From Neopestalotiopsis rosae (lineage: Eukaryota; Ascomycota; Sordariomycetes; Amphisphaeriales; Sporocadaceae): 64,000 bases of DNA. Position 1 is the stretch's first letter. Each line of letters begins with the position of its first letter. Location: positions 5,828,001-5,892,000 of the forward strand of contig JALGAS010000003.1 of the NCBI GenBank assembly GCA_023078685.1, given 5' to 3'. A model generated the notes under the pieces. It was given only the letters and a program-made list of their open reading frames with translations, made no database searches and had not been told where the DNA came from. A program made the translations under genes and the position numbers. Positions 11,597 to 22,802 of this stretch are shown piece by piece.

Positions 11597-13916
11597 CTAG
11601 TATCGCTTTCCATACTTCATGGCGCGCGTAGTGTAATTGCTCAACGCGCCGGTATCGAGGACCGCAACGCTGAGGTTGGGCAGGACAAACTCGAACGCGC
11701 CGGCGTCGTCGGCGGTGACGGTGGTCTTGGTCGTCGTGACCACGTTGACGCCGGTAAAGGGGTCGTTCCAGCCGTAGGGGTCCTCGGGGCCGGTGAGGAC
11801 TGTGAGCTCGGCCGTGGTGCCGGCGGATACACCGTCAAAGCTTAGCGACACGGGCACGTCTGCGCCGTCGGTGGAGTTGTAGACTGTCGCCTTGAAGATG
11901 TATGCACCGGTATCCTCGTTCTTACCCGCGACGTAGTAAGCGGGGTTAAAGTCGGCGGTGGCTGGGAGTGTGTGCGTGAAGATGTGACCGGCGAAGAGCT
12001 GGGTATGAGCATTAGTCAAATATCAAGCAGAGTTTGGAGTAGTTGAGCACTTACCTCCCAGACGAACCAGCTCGTCGACTTGGTCGTCAGTGCTGGATCA
12101 GCGGCGAACTGGACCATTGTTGTAGCCCACTGCCATCTGTCCAAGCTTCGAATAATGGGAGCCTGCAAGAAAAGTCAGCGTTGCATAAAAGGGCGTTCTT
12201 GGCAAGAAAACGTACGTATAAAGCTCCCAAGATTCTATCCGAGTTCCTCTCGTATCCGATCAAAGACGCGGCCTCGCCAATGGCGCCGCCCCACCAAGGG
12301 TACTGAAGAAGACCTCCGTTCCAAGCTGTTCCACCGTTGGGATGAACAGCAGCAGCCTCACCAATCAGGTGCGGAATGGTGATGTTATCAAAGAGATCAA
12401 ACTGGTCGACCATGTCATCAGGCGTTCCGTAGATGTGGTAGTCGCCATCAGCGGGAGCGGGGATATCGTAGCCATCGAGGACGGAGCCGGAAGAGATGAC
12501 CTGGATGTCGGGGTAGGCGTCGTTGATGGCCTGGAGGAACATGGGGAAGCGGTACTCCTTGTAGGTCTCCCATCCCTCGGGGGCGCCGGCGAGCCAGTCC
12601 TCATTTCCGACCTCGACGTACTTGAGCGTAAAGGGCTCCGGGTGGCCGTACTCGGCGCGAAGCGAACCCCAGGTGGTCTCTTCTGAACCAGTGATGAACT
12701 CGATCTGGTTGAGGGCGTCGTCGATGAAAGGCTGCAGTTCGTCTTGTGGCGTGACGTCGCCGTTCAGAGCCAATCCGGCCCAGACTGCAACAACTGTTTC
12801 GCGACGTGTTAGCCGATTGCCACTCAAGCACCGCCTCCGAGTGACTCACCAAGTTCAAGGCCCATATCTTCGGAAAGCTCCAAGTACTCCAGAAGACCGA
12901 GGCCGTTTGTTTGCTGGTAGCCCCAGACACCAGCGTAGCCTGGGCGATTCTTGAGAGGGCCAATCGAGTTCTTCCAGTCCCAGTACGAGCTGTTCACAAG
13001 ACCTTCGAGCATGTTACCGCCAGGAACGCGGAAGAAAGTCTACAAGGGAATTCAGTAAAAGTGTTGCAAGTCGTATGCTCTGAAAACACTAACCGGGTGG
13101 AAAGCTTCAAGCACTTCGGCGAGATCAACTCTGACTCCATTGGCGCGGTTCTTGTACGTCGGAGGGAAAAGGCTGATGAGGTTAAAGTCCAATGATCCGT
13201 CCTCAGCGCCCTGAAAGGTGTCAGTCATTGGTGGCACATGGTAGCAACATCCTGGCAACATGACTTACAGCAGAGTCAAAGGTGATGGCAAACGAGTTGT
13301 TCGAGCTAGGCGCATCAACAGTCGGGATGAGTTCAAAGGTGTGTTCAACCCAGGCATCAGGTGTGCTCTGGGAAGTAACCGCAACGCTGCCAAACACCTC
13401 GCCGGTGATGTTGGAAACGAGAGAAGCATTGAAGTCGCCCGTGTACGACCCCTTGACCCAGAAGGATCCGGTGTAGGTCTTTTGCTTGACATCCATTCCC
13501 CAGTAGCCGTCATTGTAGAGACCAACGGCGCCCTCGGCGTCGCCAGCAGCAACATTGACCGAGGTCTTCAGGGCATCCGAGAGGGGCGTGCTCAGATTCT
13601 GCAGGCTGAGGACGGCACCGTTGACCGAGTACCAGCCTTCGAGCGTAGACGGGTACGAGTAGCTGGACTGGAAGGCTCGGTTTCGAATCAATTCGGCGTA
13701 CAGACCACCGTCTCCCGAGTTGCTGATGTCCTACGCCATACAAGTTAGAGACTTCGTACGTAAACACCAAATTAAGCCTTCAATGCGTCTCACCTCGTGG
13801 AGGAAACCATATTGGTGGCCACTTGTAGCATTGCCGCCATCGGAACTGACGCTAATGTTCAAAGCATTGCCGAGTGGCAGTGCCACGGCCAGGATACCAA
13901 TAGCTTGAGACCACAT
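11597..13916 (-). CDS. Secreted alpha-L-arabinofuranosidase, GH51
   Basis: Predicted 656 aa from seven exons on the minus strand: 13916-13794, 13730-13269, 13210-13094, 13039-12850, 12784-12216, 12162-12055, 11998-11597; every phase closes. It removes arabinose side chains from arabinoxylan, arabinan or similar plant polysaccharides. Residues 1-19 form a signal peptide. Order: N-terminal region with a carbohydrate-binding-like beta segment (about 45-190), (beta/alpha)8 barrel, then a C-terminal beta domain. Acid/base is E359 in VEVGNED; the nucleophile is probably E440 in LIGEAAAVH. Length fits fungal GH51 enzymes (about 630-670 aa). Many Asn sequons. Fungal homologues are usually induced by pentoses and repressed by glucose; I did not establish control sites here. 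Confidence 0.9.
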
Positions 13917-15432
13917 CGCAGAAAGGCGTTACCACGGTACAGCTTGGGACAGTCTAGAGTCCATGGCCACAAGGAGACGCGAATGATGCGCTCATTATAT
14001 AGCTGTGCCCAGGCTCTCAACTGCAGTGCCGAGACGGCCGCGGGCGAAATTTCCCATGCGGAAGACGTGAAGCTCCGCACAGGGACTTTCAAAGTACCAG
14101 GGGAACAATTGGAGTCTTGCCATTGGAGACCCCATCATGTTTGGAGAAAATATCACCATACAGATCGACGTCCTTGGGTGGAGGGCAAATATGCAGCTCG
14201 CGAACCGAAGCACCACGTTGCGGCTCCAGCAAATGTGTATGCGCACCTATCACATGGCTCCGCATCGAGAAAACATGGTTCGTCTTGTCATTCGAGGATA
14301 AGGCTAGGTCGTCCGTCCAAGCGGTAAGGTCGATATACATCGTTCCCCAGTCTCGCAAGTGCAACCCCAGCCGGCACTTTTTGGTCGGGATATACCCGAT
14401 TCCGGCCCGTGATAGGTGGAATACTCCTGGTGCATCTCGCGATCCTAGTCGTTCGTATTTTGCGGGGTATATGGGCCCATGGGGGAAGTTTGCGGGGGAA
14501 ATTTGGAGAAGCGGTAGCGCTTGTCGGTTCGTGAACGTCAACAAACTTTCACAGTTGCATCGGATTAGAGATTCGTAATGTTACCCTTTCCAAGCCCTTA
14601 GTTCTCCCGGTCAGATTCGCAATTGGTGAGGGTAGAAATGCGCATACTCAGAGGTTCACGTGCTTTATATCTTTGACTCATGTCTCTCGCTCTATGGCGA
14701 CCATAGGCGTAAGTTTCGAAGGCCGTTCAACGAGGAGTTATGATACATTCCAACACGCATTGGTGGCAAAGCTGTGAATTACATGCGGTGTGTCCTTCCG
14801 GATGGTCGCGGATGCTGGATAAGTCCCTAGGTTAGATAAGAAAGTAGTAAAAGTATAATGCGCTGGCTCTCGATTATTGATTGGCATCACCGTGTGCTAA
14901 CGATAAATAGAAAGAGAGAGTCACGGCAGCGTCTCGGTCTCCAGACATTTACTTTGCTATAAATCAATCCAACTCAACAGTACCGGCCATGGTTCTAGGT
15001 CGTTACATATTGGATTGACCCGTAGCTTCGCAGCTGGCAGGAGCTATGACGCTACTGTGTCTTGTCTTGGACCAGGACCGTATTGTACCGCGAAGAGCAC
15101 CTTCAAAATTCTTGCCATGATACAGTACAGTGGACTAACAAGGAGCAGAGTAATTATTTGTGTCTTTCCAGTGCAATATTGGGTGACAAACTGCAGTACG
15201 TAGCTGGCAATTCCGTTGTCCTTGCAACTGAACCAAGACGTTGGCAACTGTGTGACCAATTCGGACTGCAAATGTGGACCACTGACGCCAGCCACCGCTA
15301 GCTTTTGCTCCACCAACTACTGTCTACCTCCGCTTCAAGTACCGATCAAGAGAACAGCTAATGCAGGTACGCAACGCCCATTCTTGATCACGACTCATCA
15401 ATCCCTCCTCCATTTGACTTGCATCATCCACG
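13917..15432. other. Intergenic region, mostly empty
   Basis: About 1.5 kb between the divergent arabinofuranosidase and RNase H-domain genes. A minus-strand frame at 14089-14544 lies where the arabinofuranosidase promoter must be and has no motif. A TATAAAT sits near 14958. The only coding-like stretch is a cysteine-rich segment at 15202-15369, listed separately. Confidence 0.4.
15202..15369 (+). CDS. Possible exon of a small cysteine-rich peptide (incomplete)
   Basis: A short open stretch between a possible acceptor (CGTAG at 15197-15201) and a possible donor (GCAG/GTACGC at 15369/15370) encodes a knottin-like pattern CVTNSDCKCG ... FCSTNYC. The spacing C-x5-C-x-C-x11-C-x4-C looks selected rather than random. 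I could not find a convincing first exon with signal peptide upstream, nor a terminal exon, so it may be a decayed gene or an untranslated exon of the next gene. Confidence 0.25.
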
Positions 15433-16639
15433 ATGCCCCTCGGTTGGTACCTCGCCCAGGGTCTGGTCCCATTGGGCCCAAGCAGCAGCGATGATGAGGA
15501 GGGTCCCTGTGAGCTGCCAAACGGCCGTCTTGTCTGCGGTCCCCACGGCTTCGTTACTTGTCACAAGTGTTGCAGCGACTACAGTTTCATGGAAGAGGTT
15601 CTTGGTGAAGAAGAAGACGACGATGACGAAGACGATGGTGAAGACCACCAAGAAGCAGATGGAGTTATATCCCTCGGGAGAGGTGATGCGGCCATACGAC
15701 TGCCTTTTGCGACGAGTGGCATTGCTTTCCGGGTCCCCGCCACGGCCATGAATACCCAACCTGTTGAGCTCATGGATGCTCAGGCCGAGGCCATGCAGGC
15801 CGAGGCCATGTACTGGGACCTCCCTCCAGAGATCAGAGATGATATCGATCGTCGACATGGTCCTCCTCCACCTCGCCAGATCTCTGACACTCAGGCCCAC
15901 GCAATCCTGAACCAGCTCCGTGGACTGCCGCCTGATCGTTTCCCAGAGAAGAATAGAGGCACCGGTCGCGCCTTCCCCACAAAGTTTTTCCCGCCGAATA
16001 GCACGATTCATCCGATGCAAGTTTTCCCAATCGAGGCAACGGGGTGAGTCTGAATTTCCTACATCGATAGATAACCGACAGCCTCATCAAGATCTATATG
16101 TTGACAACGCGAGCAGTTTCATACATCATAATGATCCAGGCAAGCGCCTCCTTTTCACCGATGGAGCATGCTTGAATAATGGCCAGCCGAATCCAAAAGC
16201 CGGCTGGGCTGTATATTCTAGGTTTGAGGGCCTATTGAGTGGCCGCCTGGAAAACGAAGGCCCTTTCGGCGGCCGCAGTGCGCAGACGAGCAATCGTGCA
16301 GAGCTCCGCGCGGTCATTGCTGCACTGCGCTGCGAGGACTGGTTTCGCAAAGGCTACCACGCGATTGTTCTCGCTACAGACTCGGGATATGTCGTAGAAG
16401 GTGCTACAAAGCATGCCAAGAAGTGGATCAGGTATGGCTGGACGACGAGAGAAGGAACGGATGTCAAGAACAAGGACCTGTGGGAGATGCTTCTGGGCGA
16501 TGTTGAGAGGTTGGACCGCCAGGGAACCAAGGTTCACTTCTGGAGAATCCCGCGAGAGTGGAATGAGGACGCTGATGCTGCTGCCAAGTCGGCTGCTTCT
16601 CTTGAAGCCCAAGCAAAATGGAAGGATCGCTCGTTATAA
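15433..16639 (+). CDS. RNase H-like domain protein with cysteine-rich N-terminus
   Basis: Predicted 377 aa from exons 15433-16043 and 16117-16639 (73-bp intron with TTGAC branch point; both readings end phase 2). The N-terminus carries a C-x6-C-x6-C-x2-CC pattern (CELPNGRLVCGPHGFVTCHK region) followed by an acidic run (EEEDDDDEDDGED). The C-terminal third is an RNase HI fold: FTDGACLNNG (first Asp), NRAELRAV (Glu), LATDSGYV (Asp) and NEDADAAAK (last Asp), so all four metal-ligand acidic positions appear present. Such proteins would cleave RNA in RNA:DNA hybrids. It lacks reverse transcriptase or other transposon domains, so I read it as a host gene family common in Sordariomycetes rather than a retroelement piece. 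Confidence 0.83.
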
Positions 16640-17154
16640 TTCTGTTAACGCAGTAAGATTCATTCTACAGTCTGGGGTAGTGCCCAAGGTTTCTCAAAAC
16701 TCATTGAACGCGCCCGAGGTTGCTTGCATTGGAGAATGCTGATGAGCATGGAAATGGGAAGGGGCCAAAGTACATTACTATAACCAAATACATTACTATA
16801 ATCCAAAAAGAAGAGTCGCCCCAGAAGCATCAACGAACTTTTACTATCATTTCCTCGGCTTCGATGAAGATTGGCTTGCTAGACGTCAGGGTCCGATTAG
16901 ATGAGTAAGACCCTTCAGCCGTCCCAGTAGCAGCGTAGTCGCCGACCAATGTACAAAACATTGAGTTAATATTTCAATTCAAGACATACTCCCCAGTGGA
17001 TCTCAAATGTGTGTTTATGAAAATGACTCAAACTTGACCACGGATCCTAGTTACCATAGAGGAAATATTCATTACACAGGCGGGTATCGATCGCCCGGTC
17101 ATCATGTCGGCGATTCAATGACTGTTAAGTCATCCCCATTTCAACAAGCAACAA
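16640..17154. other. Intergenic region before tRNA-Ile
   Basis: About 0.5 kb with no gene. Contains an imperfect 18-19 bp tandem duplication (listed separately). Confidence 0.4.
16771..16807. repeat. Imperfect tandem duplication, 18-19 bp x 2
   Basis: TACATTACTATAACCAAA at 16771-16788 is followed directly by TACATTACTATAATCCAAA at 16789-16807. Likely a replication-slippage product; no function inferred. Confidence 0.8.
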
Positions 17155-17252
17155 GCTCGGCTAGCTCAGTTGGTTAGAGCGTCGTACTAATATTCCCATT
17201 CGGAAATATCAAGTCAATGCGAAGGTCCTCAGTTCAATCCTGTGGCTGAGCA
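17155..17252 (+). tRNA. tRNA-Ile (AAT), with 24-nt intron
   Basis: Acceptor arms GCTCGGC and GCTGAGC pair over 7 bp (one G-T), with discriminator A at 17252. The D arm is GCTCAGTTGGTTAGAGC. The anticodon stem TCGTA/TGCGA encloses loop C-T-AAT-A-(intron)-A, so the anticodon is AAT and the intron (about 24 nt) lies after position 37, the canonical site. The T arm has TTCAATC as loop and one mismatch in the stem. Removing the intron leaves 74 nt. A run of five T follows at about 17260, a Pol III terminator. Confidence 0.9.
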
Positions 17253-17455
17253 AGTTGAATTTTTGCCCGTTTTTAGAAGGTATGTATCGTTTTGGATAAT
17301 CGTGAGGAGAAACGCCTCCCGGTGTGAAGTGCCTGTATTCTCCATATGTGGACGTGATCAGTAGAATAAATGACAAGTGTGATTGAGCATAATATTTCAC
17401 GCTGACCGCATTTACACTCAGCTAACTTGTTGTCTATTTGATACATGATACACAC

Positions 17456-17553
17456 GCCCATTGGTATTCAATGCTCTGCGTGGTAAGATCACTTTGTAGT
17501 GCAGTGACAGGGCGGGCTGCATAAAAAAGACTGTGCTCAAGTCCCAGTGGGCA
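17456..17553 (+). other. tRNA-like remnant
   Basis: The ends GCCCATT (17456-17462) and AGTGGGC (17546-17552) can pair over 7 bp, followed by A, and TGCTCAAGTCC near the 3' end resembles a Pol III B box. I cannot fold a proper D arm or 7-nt anticodon loop between them, so this may be a decayed tRNA copy or chance. Confidence 0.2.
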
Positions 17554-17723
17554 AAACTTTTGCTTAAAATTCTGCAACTAGGTCCCCACATTCCGCCTCG
17601 CCCGACCCGACGGGTTGGTTGGCGGGCCTAAAAAAAGTTTGAATTCGAACAACCGCACTACGCAAAAATCGCAAAAAGGAAAGAACAATGATATCTCAGT
17701 CAACTGAGATGCATTGGGAATTG

Positions 17724-17796
17724 AGCCCAATGCGGGGGTCGAACCCGCAGCCTTGAGATTAAGAGTCTCACGCTCTACCGATTGAGCTAACCGGGC
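17724..17796 (-). tRNA. tRNA-Lys (CTT)
   Basis: Read on the minus strand: acceptor GCCCGGT with ATTGGGC, D arm GCTCAATCGGTAGAGC, anticodon loop CTCTTAA giving anticodon CTT, and T arm GCGGGTTCGACCCCCGC; 73 nt, no intron. T-rich runs follow downstream on the minus strand. It sits head-on to the tRNA-Ile gene about 470 bp away. Confidence 0.95.
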
Positions 17797-17948
17797 AAGT
17801 TCTTTGTTAATGAACGACGAGGTCTTATCGAGGTCAATGTTAGAAGACGACCGGGTTAAGCCCTGGCGTAGTTGATTTACGGGGTGGCCGGGGTCGAGAT
17901 CCATCTCCTTCTCAATTTGGGGGCCTTCTTTATAGTACTCATTACATT

Positions 17949-17977
17949 AGCATGTACAAGCATGTACAAGCATGACA
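17949..17977. repeat. Short direct repeat, 10 bp x 2.9
   Basis: Two copies of AGCATGTACA followed by AGCATGACA. Too short to interpret. Confidence 0.7.
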
Positions 17978-18178
17978 ATAGTCACGGCCCCTAACAGTCA
18001 CTTGGCGAATGTATACTGCGTACCTAGACTTGCCTGAGTGAAACAATCGTTGGCTACGCTGATCAGTGGCCATACTCCTACTCCATTGATTTGTCATTTG
18101 ACGGGCAAGCTTCACGGACGTCACCCTGCTTAGGTCCTTTGTCAGTTTCGACGATTGGCTGGTAACATCAAGGTCAAA

Positions 18179-19012
18179 ATGGTAAAGGGACGGCGCCGGG
18201 TACCCAAAAGACGGGACGATCTCGAGGAGGCAAGCGACCCGGACGGGCACGGCGAAAACGCTCCGAGTGCGAAGAGAATCAAAGTGGAAGACGCACCTCC
18301 CTCACAAGACCCATCGCCATCCGCAAAGGGCAAAGATGTGGCGTCTGGTTCTAGAAAACCGCCGGCTCGACCATCCAGTCGCGTTCTCACACCTGCGGAG
18401 GCTGCTCGGGCCAGATGGGCCAACCCGGGCGCTGCGGCAGCCGAAACTTCCCCGGCAGGACCATCAGCACATGCCGCGCAAGCAGCTCCCGTGGCCGGTT
18501 CCAGCACTTCTGCTGCTCCGAAGCGACAAGCTATTCACCGGCGGCCCCAACCACCACCACCTACCAGGATAGGATCCTTTGGCGGAGTCGATCATTGGGG
18601 TCCGCCCGTTGACGAAATCCATACTCCTGTACCTTGGCCCAAGCGGATCTTGAGGGCTCTCGACAAGCAGGTCGGGAAGCACCAGGAGTCGAGCAATCAC
18701 GTTTACATCGCGGCGTGTTCATCCACCGACGGTTACAAAGGAGGTGACGGACCGGCATTTGAGCTCCTGGGTACGTTTCGTTCCTTCGAGAGTGCGAATG
18801 TCAAGGTCATGGAACATGTGTGGGAGCATAACGAAGAATCTCTCGAGACGGAGGAGCTCATCAACGCTCCGAGTCTCCGTGGCGTAAGCTATGATATGGC
18901 TGCGCTCGTGTGGTGGGTTAACCCTGACGATGGATCTCTGGTTTTGCATGGACTTAATGATAAATGGGGATCATACAAGGCTTGGGTTGAGAGGAGAGAG
19001 ATAGAGGCATAA
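18179..19012 (+). CDS. Uncharacterised protein with basic disordered N-terminus
   Basis: Predicted 277 aa, single exon, from the ATG at 18179; the frame is open upstream to 18155 but without another ATG. Residues 1-140 are low complexity, rich in A, P, S and K with basic clusters (GRRRVPKRR, SAKRIKVED) that look like nuclear localisation signals. The C-terminal half is folded-looking: VYIAACSSTDGYKG, an ELLGTFRSFESANVKVMEHV stretch (20 residues) and ALVWWVNPDDGSLVL. I do not recognise the domain. Possibly a nuclear protein. Coding support rests on length, clear codon bias in the folded part and absence of competing frames. Confidence 0.65.
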   Translation: MVKGRRRVPKRRDDLEEASDPDGHGENAPSAKRIKVEDAPPSQDPSPSAKGKDVASGSRKPPARPSSRVLTPAEAARARWANPGAAAAETSPAGPSAHAAQAAPVAGSSTSAAPKRQAIHRRPQPPPPTRIGSFGGVDHWGPPVDEIHTPVPWPKRILRALDKQVGKHQESSNHVYIAACSSTDGYKGGDGPAFELLGTFRSFESANVKVMEHVWEHNEESLETEELINAPSLRGVSYDMAALVWWVNPDDGSLVLHGLNDKWGSYKAWVERREIEA

Positions 19013-21321
19013 CGTGGTTATATCTCTGTAGTACTCTTGGTGAGGCTGTAGAGAGAGAACAAGCCAGGTTCTAACAAAGTCCCCCGAACACAGGTCTCAT
19101 TTTCTATGTTTCAGAGCCCAAGCCTCGTGTTTGCTCGAAATAATCATACCAAACTTACTTTGGACACATGATTGAATGTAAAAGCTCTACACTTGGAGTC
19201 GGCTTTCATAAATTTTTGATCACCCGCAATTGTGTGTGGGAGTCACCATGTGGCGCGAAAAACTTGAAATGTGTGTACAATCATAAATACACTATCCGAT
19301 GTAAATGAATTCTTTACCACTTTCTCATGTTAGAGTGACCACTCGGGAGATGTTCAGCCGGGACGGTTTACAAGCATCGCAAATGAACTGCCGAAACGAT
19401 CTGCTTTGGCCTTCGCGAGGACGGCATTCAGAAGAGGGAACACTCTTAGCTAGTATAGGCTGATGTTTGGTCATGACGTAGAATCTCTAGCATCTAGTCT
19501 TCTTATCGTGAGTAGTACAATTGAGATCCGCAAGCGTGCATCTTTGGGCTTGACTTGTTCAGCTCCACACTGTCAGCTACACTAGGGCAAATGCCGACGA
19601 CTGTCCAGGGGCCGTGGGAGTTGAGCCTGTACTCTAGGGCATCACCCGCGTTCTCATTCATTTGTGCCGCGCCTTTTTGTTTGTATCAAAGAAGATGGGT
19701 TTTAAGCAGAATTGAATGTCGACAAAGTCGGGCTGAATCGCGTTTTTGATCCAATTGTGCAGGTTGTACGAAGTAATGACACCTGCCAATCATGTCGACT
19801 AGACTTGTAGCTCTTCAGCCCCATTTGGAGCTGACAGCATTAGCGACGCGCGTACGCTGGGAATGCGGCATCGTGCCATTTTTGTTCTCTTTCTAGAATC
19901 TAAAGTGGCATCACTGCCGACGCACAACAGGCAAGTTTGGCAAGCATCTCAAGCCTAGATATTATGCTTATTTGGCTGCTAACCGACGAGAATCTTTTGA
20001 AACAGCTGGTAATTTACCACGAGCTGTCAATTACCCACGGGGTCCCTAGCAGCTGCCAGGTATCGAAAACCGCCATGGTTATAAAAAAAATGCCATGCTG
20101 CCAACCGACGTTGTGGTACCTCGTCTCGACTGAGAGTAGCTTATGGGAAAGAAGGCTCGTGGTTCGGCAAGGTAGGCGAGCGTGCCCCTGTGAGAATCAT
20201 TGACCAGTGTCCCTCCCCCCCGGCACGCTCGGTAGGTGTGGCCCATTGAGCCCCGTCGTGGAGTCTAATCTCCGTTTTTGTAAAGCCACGCACGTAGACC
20301 AGCTGGCCAGACTCTCTTTCCTCTCTGATCGGCAGTTGGCGAACGCGGCGCAGCAAACTTCAGACTTCTGGACTCGTCTCTGATGGTGGACGAGATGGGC
20401 GAGACGGGACCAAGGTGGACTTTTTCCGACTCGGTACTGTTGGTAGATATCAGAGTGAACCGTGCCGCGATTGATGAGGTCCAATATCCATTGTAGTATA
20501 TTTAGCATAGGCAATCTGTCGCGTCATGGGCTTTCGCTCCCAAGCGACGACGCGAACAATCTTCTGGGCGCGGCATGGCCAGGGGGTGGTGGTAATCATT
20601 GGCAATGAGCCGGTAGGAGGAATCAAGTGCAGGTAGTATGCAGTTGGCAGTAGTACTGTTGTATTGCAGGAACTAATCTTAAAAAAACCCGCCCCGCAGG
20701 CACTGGGCGGCCGTCGATTTGCCAGCAAATAATGGGGACAAGGTGCCTAAAGGTAGCGGCCGTGGGCTTCGTTATCGCCGCCGTCAAAAACCATTAACCA
20801 CTGAGAGCTTCGAGGGGTCTTGTCTTGGGGGGTTTCTCCTTGCTTGCACTCAAGCCTGAATGAGGTCACCCCCTGCTAGCGAGCTTGAGTAGCGCCGATT
20901 GTTGCACCCCAAACTGACTGGCGATCCCCTTCTCCTTTTTCGCTGCAGAAGTATCTTTCTTTCCATTGAAGGTTTTCCTGTCTGTCGGAGCAAGCGACAT
21001 ACTTTTCTCGTAAACACCACAAACATTCGAGAGGCTTTGAGCATTTTTGCAGCCCCTCTGACACTCGTTTCTGTATTTTTTTGAGTTTCTGCACGCTCGG
21101 TGGATTGTTTTGTCAGTGGTTACCTGCAGCACTTCGAAACCTCCCCATTGGTGCCGACCACCCGCCTCCCCCGTTCTCCAGAACCTTGAATCCTGCCTGG
21201 GGACTTGGCACATGAACGAATCCCATTGAAAGCAAGAACCAGAGACAAACCACTTACCCCCGCCGTCGACGGCTCCGTTCACCTCAATTAATCATACTCC
21301 CGCCACTGTCCACACACAACC
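19013..21321. other. 2.3-kb intergenic region, no supported gene
   Basis: Only short frames without motifs, including minus-strand frames at 20197-20514 and 20866-21282 that lie in the likely promoter and 5' UTR of the glycosyltransferase gene. The last 400 bp are pyrimidine-rich, as often seen before strongly expressed fungal genes. No repeats of note. Confidence 0.4.
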
Positions 21322-22802
21322 ATGGGAATCGACTCCATGGAGAAAGGCACACGGGTACGGAACTTCGTCTTTGCACGACTCTCGCGGTCGCGGGCCATAA
21401 TCCTTGGCCTGGTCGCCCTTTTCCTCACATTCTACGTGCTTTCGCCATACGACAGCTCACTTCGCTCTACGATACGATGGCAATCAACCGTGGCTAGCGA
21501 CTACGCCCAACACTTGCACCCCGACGACAAATGGCTTTTCAGGGACCAAAAGTATCCCATCGACCCCTCCCAAGATATCGGCGTCATTGTCAAGACTGGC
21601 TTCGGAACTAGGAATCGAGTGCCAAACGTGCTGGCAGCCTTGGGCAACGAGACGTTGGATAATGATGTTCTGATCATTCAGGACTACCCAGTAAACGCCA
21701 GAAAGCCATGGATCACTGGCAATGCAAAGACCGTGGAGACGGTCGACATTATCAGCTGGATGATCCGCAACGGCAAACTCGCCGACCATGGAAAGAACGA
21801 GAGGCTCATGAAGTATGAGCATCTTGTAGACGCCATCGAGGATGAGGACTACTTCATGGCAGACACTCTGGCCAAGGGATACGGATGGGAATTGGATGCT
21901 ATGAAGGTATGGAAAACCCGGTTGTTCTATCATTATTCCCGTATTGTTTCTAACAGATCATGTTTCAGTTCATCTCGGGCCTGCAGTACGCCTGGGATAA
22001 GATGCCCAAGAAGAAGTGGTATGTCATGTCCGACGACGACACATATGTCATCAAGTCATCTCTCGGTCTCGCCCTCGGCCACCTCGACTACAGAGTCCCA
22101 CATTACCTCGGAAACCCGGTTGGTGATTTTCTGGGACGTTTTGCCCATGGAGGTTCATCTGCCGTCATTTCGGGTGCGACCATGGCCAAATTGTTTGACA
22201 GGAACCCCATTGCTGTCAACGAGGCCCACATCGAATCCATCAGCGCCGTCTACGGCGACAAGCTTCTCGCAACGACCCTGATGAAAATTGGAGTCTACCT
22301 CAACGAGGACTATGCCCGTTTGTTCAACGGCGAGCCCCCACACATGACCCGTATGTGGGCAGACCGCTTTTGCCTGCCCCTGGTTTCTTTCCACGGTTTG
22401 GGAGACGGCAATCTCATGGAGGAGACCAACGAGCACTTCAAGCACATGAACCAGCCCGTCTTCTGGAGGCAACTGGCCAGCATCTACGGTGCTGCCGACT
22501 TTCAGTCATTTGTGGCCGAGCCAGTCCGGGTCAACATGGACTTTGTAGGCCGTCTCGACGAGCACAGCACAACGGTAGTCAACACGGAAACAATCGAGGA
22601 TTGTGTTCGCATTTGCGGAGATCACTCGACCGAATGCCTGGCTTGGACCTGGGACCAATTCAGCAAAACTTGCCACTACGCCCCTTGGGCAATCATTGGC
22701 GACTACCGGGAGGGCTTCCTCTCTGGCATGAACTATGCTCTGGCACAAAAGCTGACCGATGGCTGCCATGGTACACGGTCACCTGCCACGGCCACCGAAT
22801 AG
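21322..22802 (+). CDS. Type II membrane glycosyltransferase (GT31/Fringe-like) with C-terminal PAN domain
   Basis: Predicted 476 aa from exons 21322-21906 and 21957-22802 (50-bp intron). A short cytosolic N-terminus and a single hydrophobic anchor at about residues 25-43 predict a Golgi or ER type II protein. The catalytic part has WYVMSDDDTY with the DxD-type motif at D221-D223, which binds the nucleotide-sugar metal, then FAHGGSSAVISG and a KLLATTLMKIGV stretch, the layout of beta-3-glycosyltransferases. The last 90 residues (CVRICGDHSTECLAWTWD ... CHYAPW) form a PAN/Apple-type domain, a disulphide-bonded module used for protein or carbohydrate binding. Donor sugar and acceptor are unknown. 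The start ATG at 21322 has a good context (ACCATGG). Confidence 0.85.

Noticed and set aside
14089..14544. Minus-strand 151-codon frame upstream of the arabinofuranosidase gene
   Set aside because: Lies in the promoter, overlaps a similar-length plus-strand frame and has no family motif.
17072..17140. tRNA-like piece with GGTATCGATCGCCC and CTGTTAA
   Set aside because: The apparent anticodon stem does not pair and the acceptor and D arms are missing; the ATGACT/AGTCAT palindrome explains the resemblance.
20866..21282. Minus-strand 138-codon frame directly before the glycosyltransferase gene
   Set aside because: Coincides with the pyrimidine-rich 5' region of that gene, where stop codons are rare on the opposite strand by composition.
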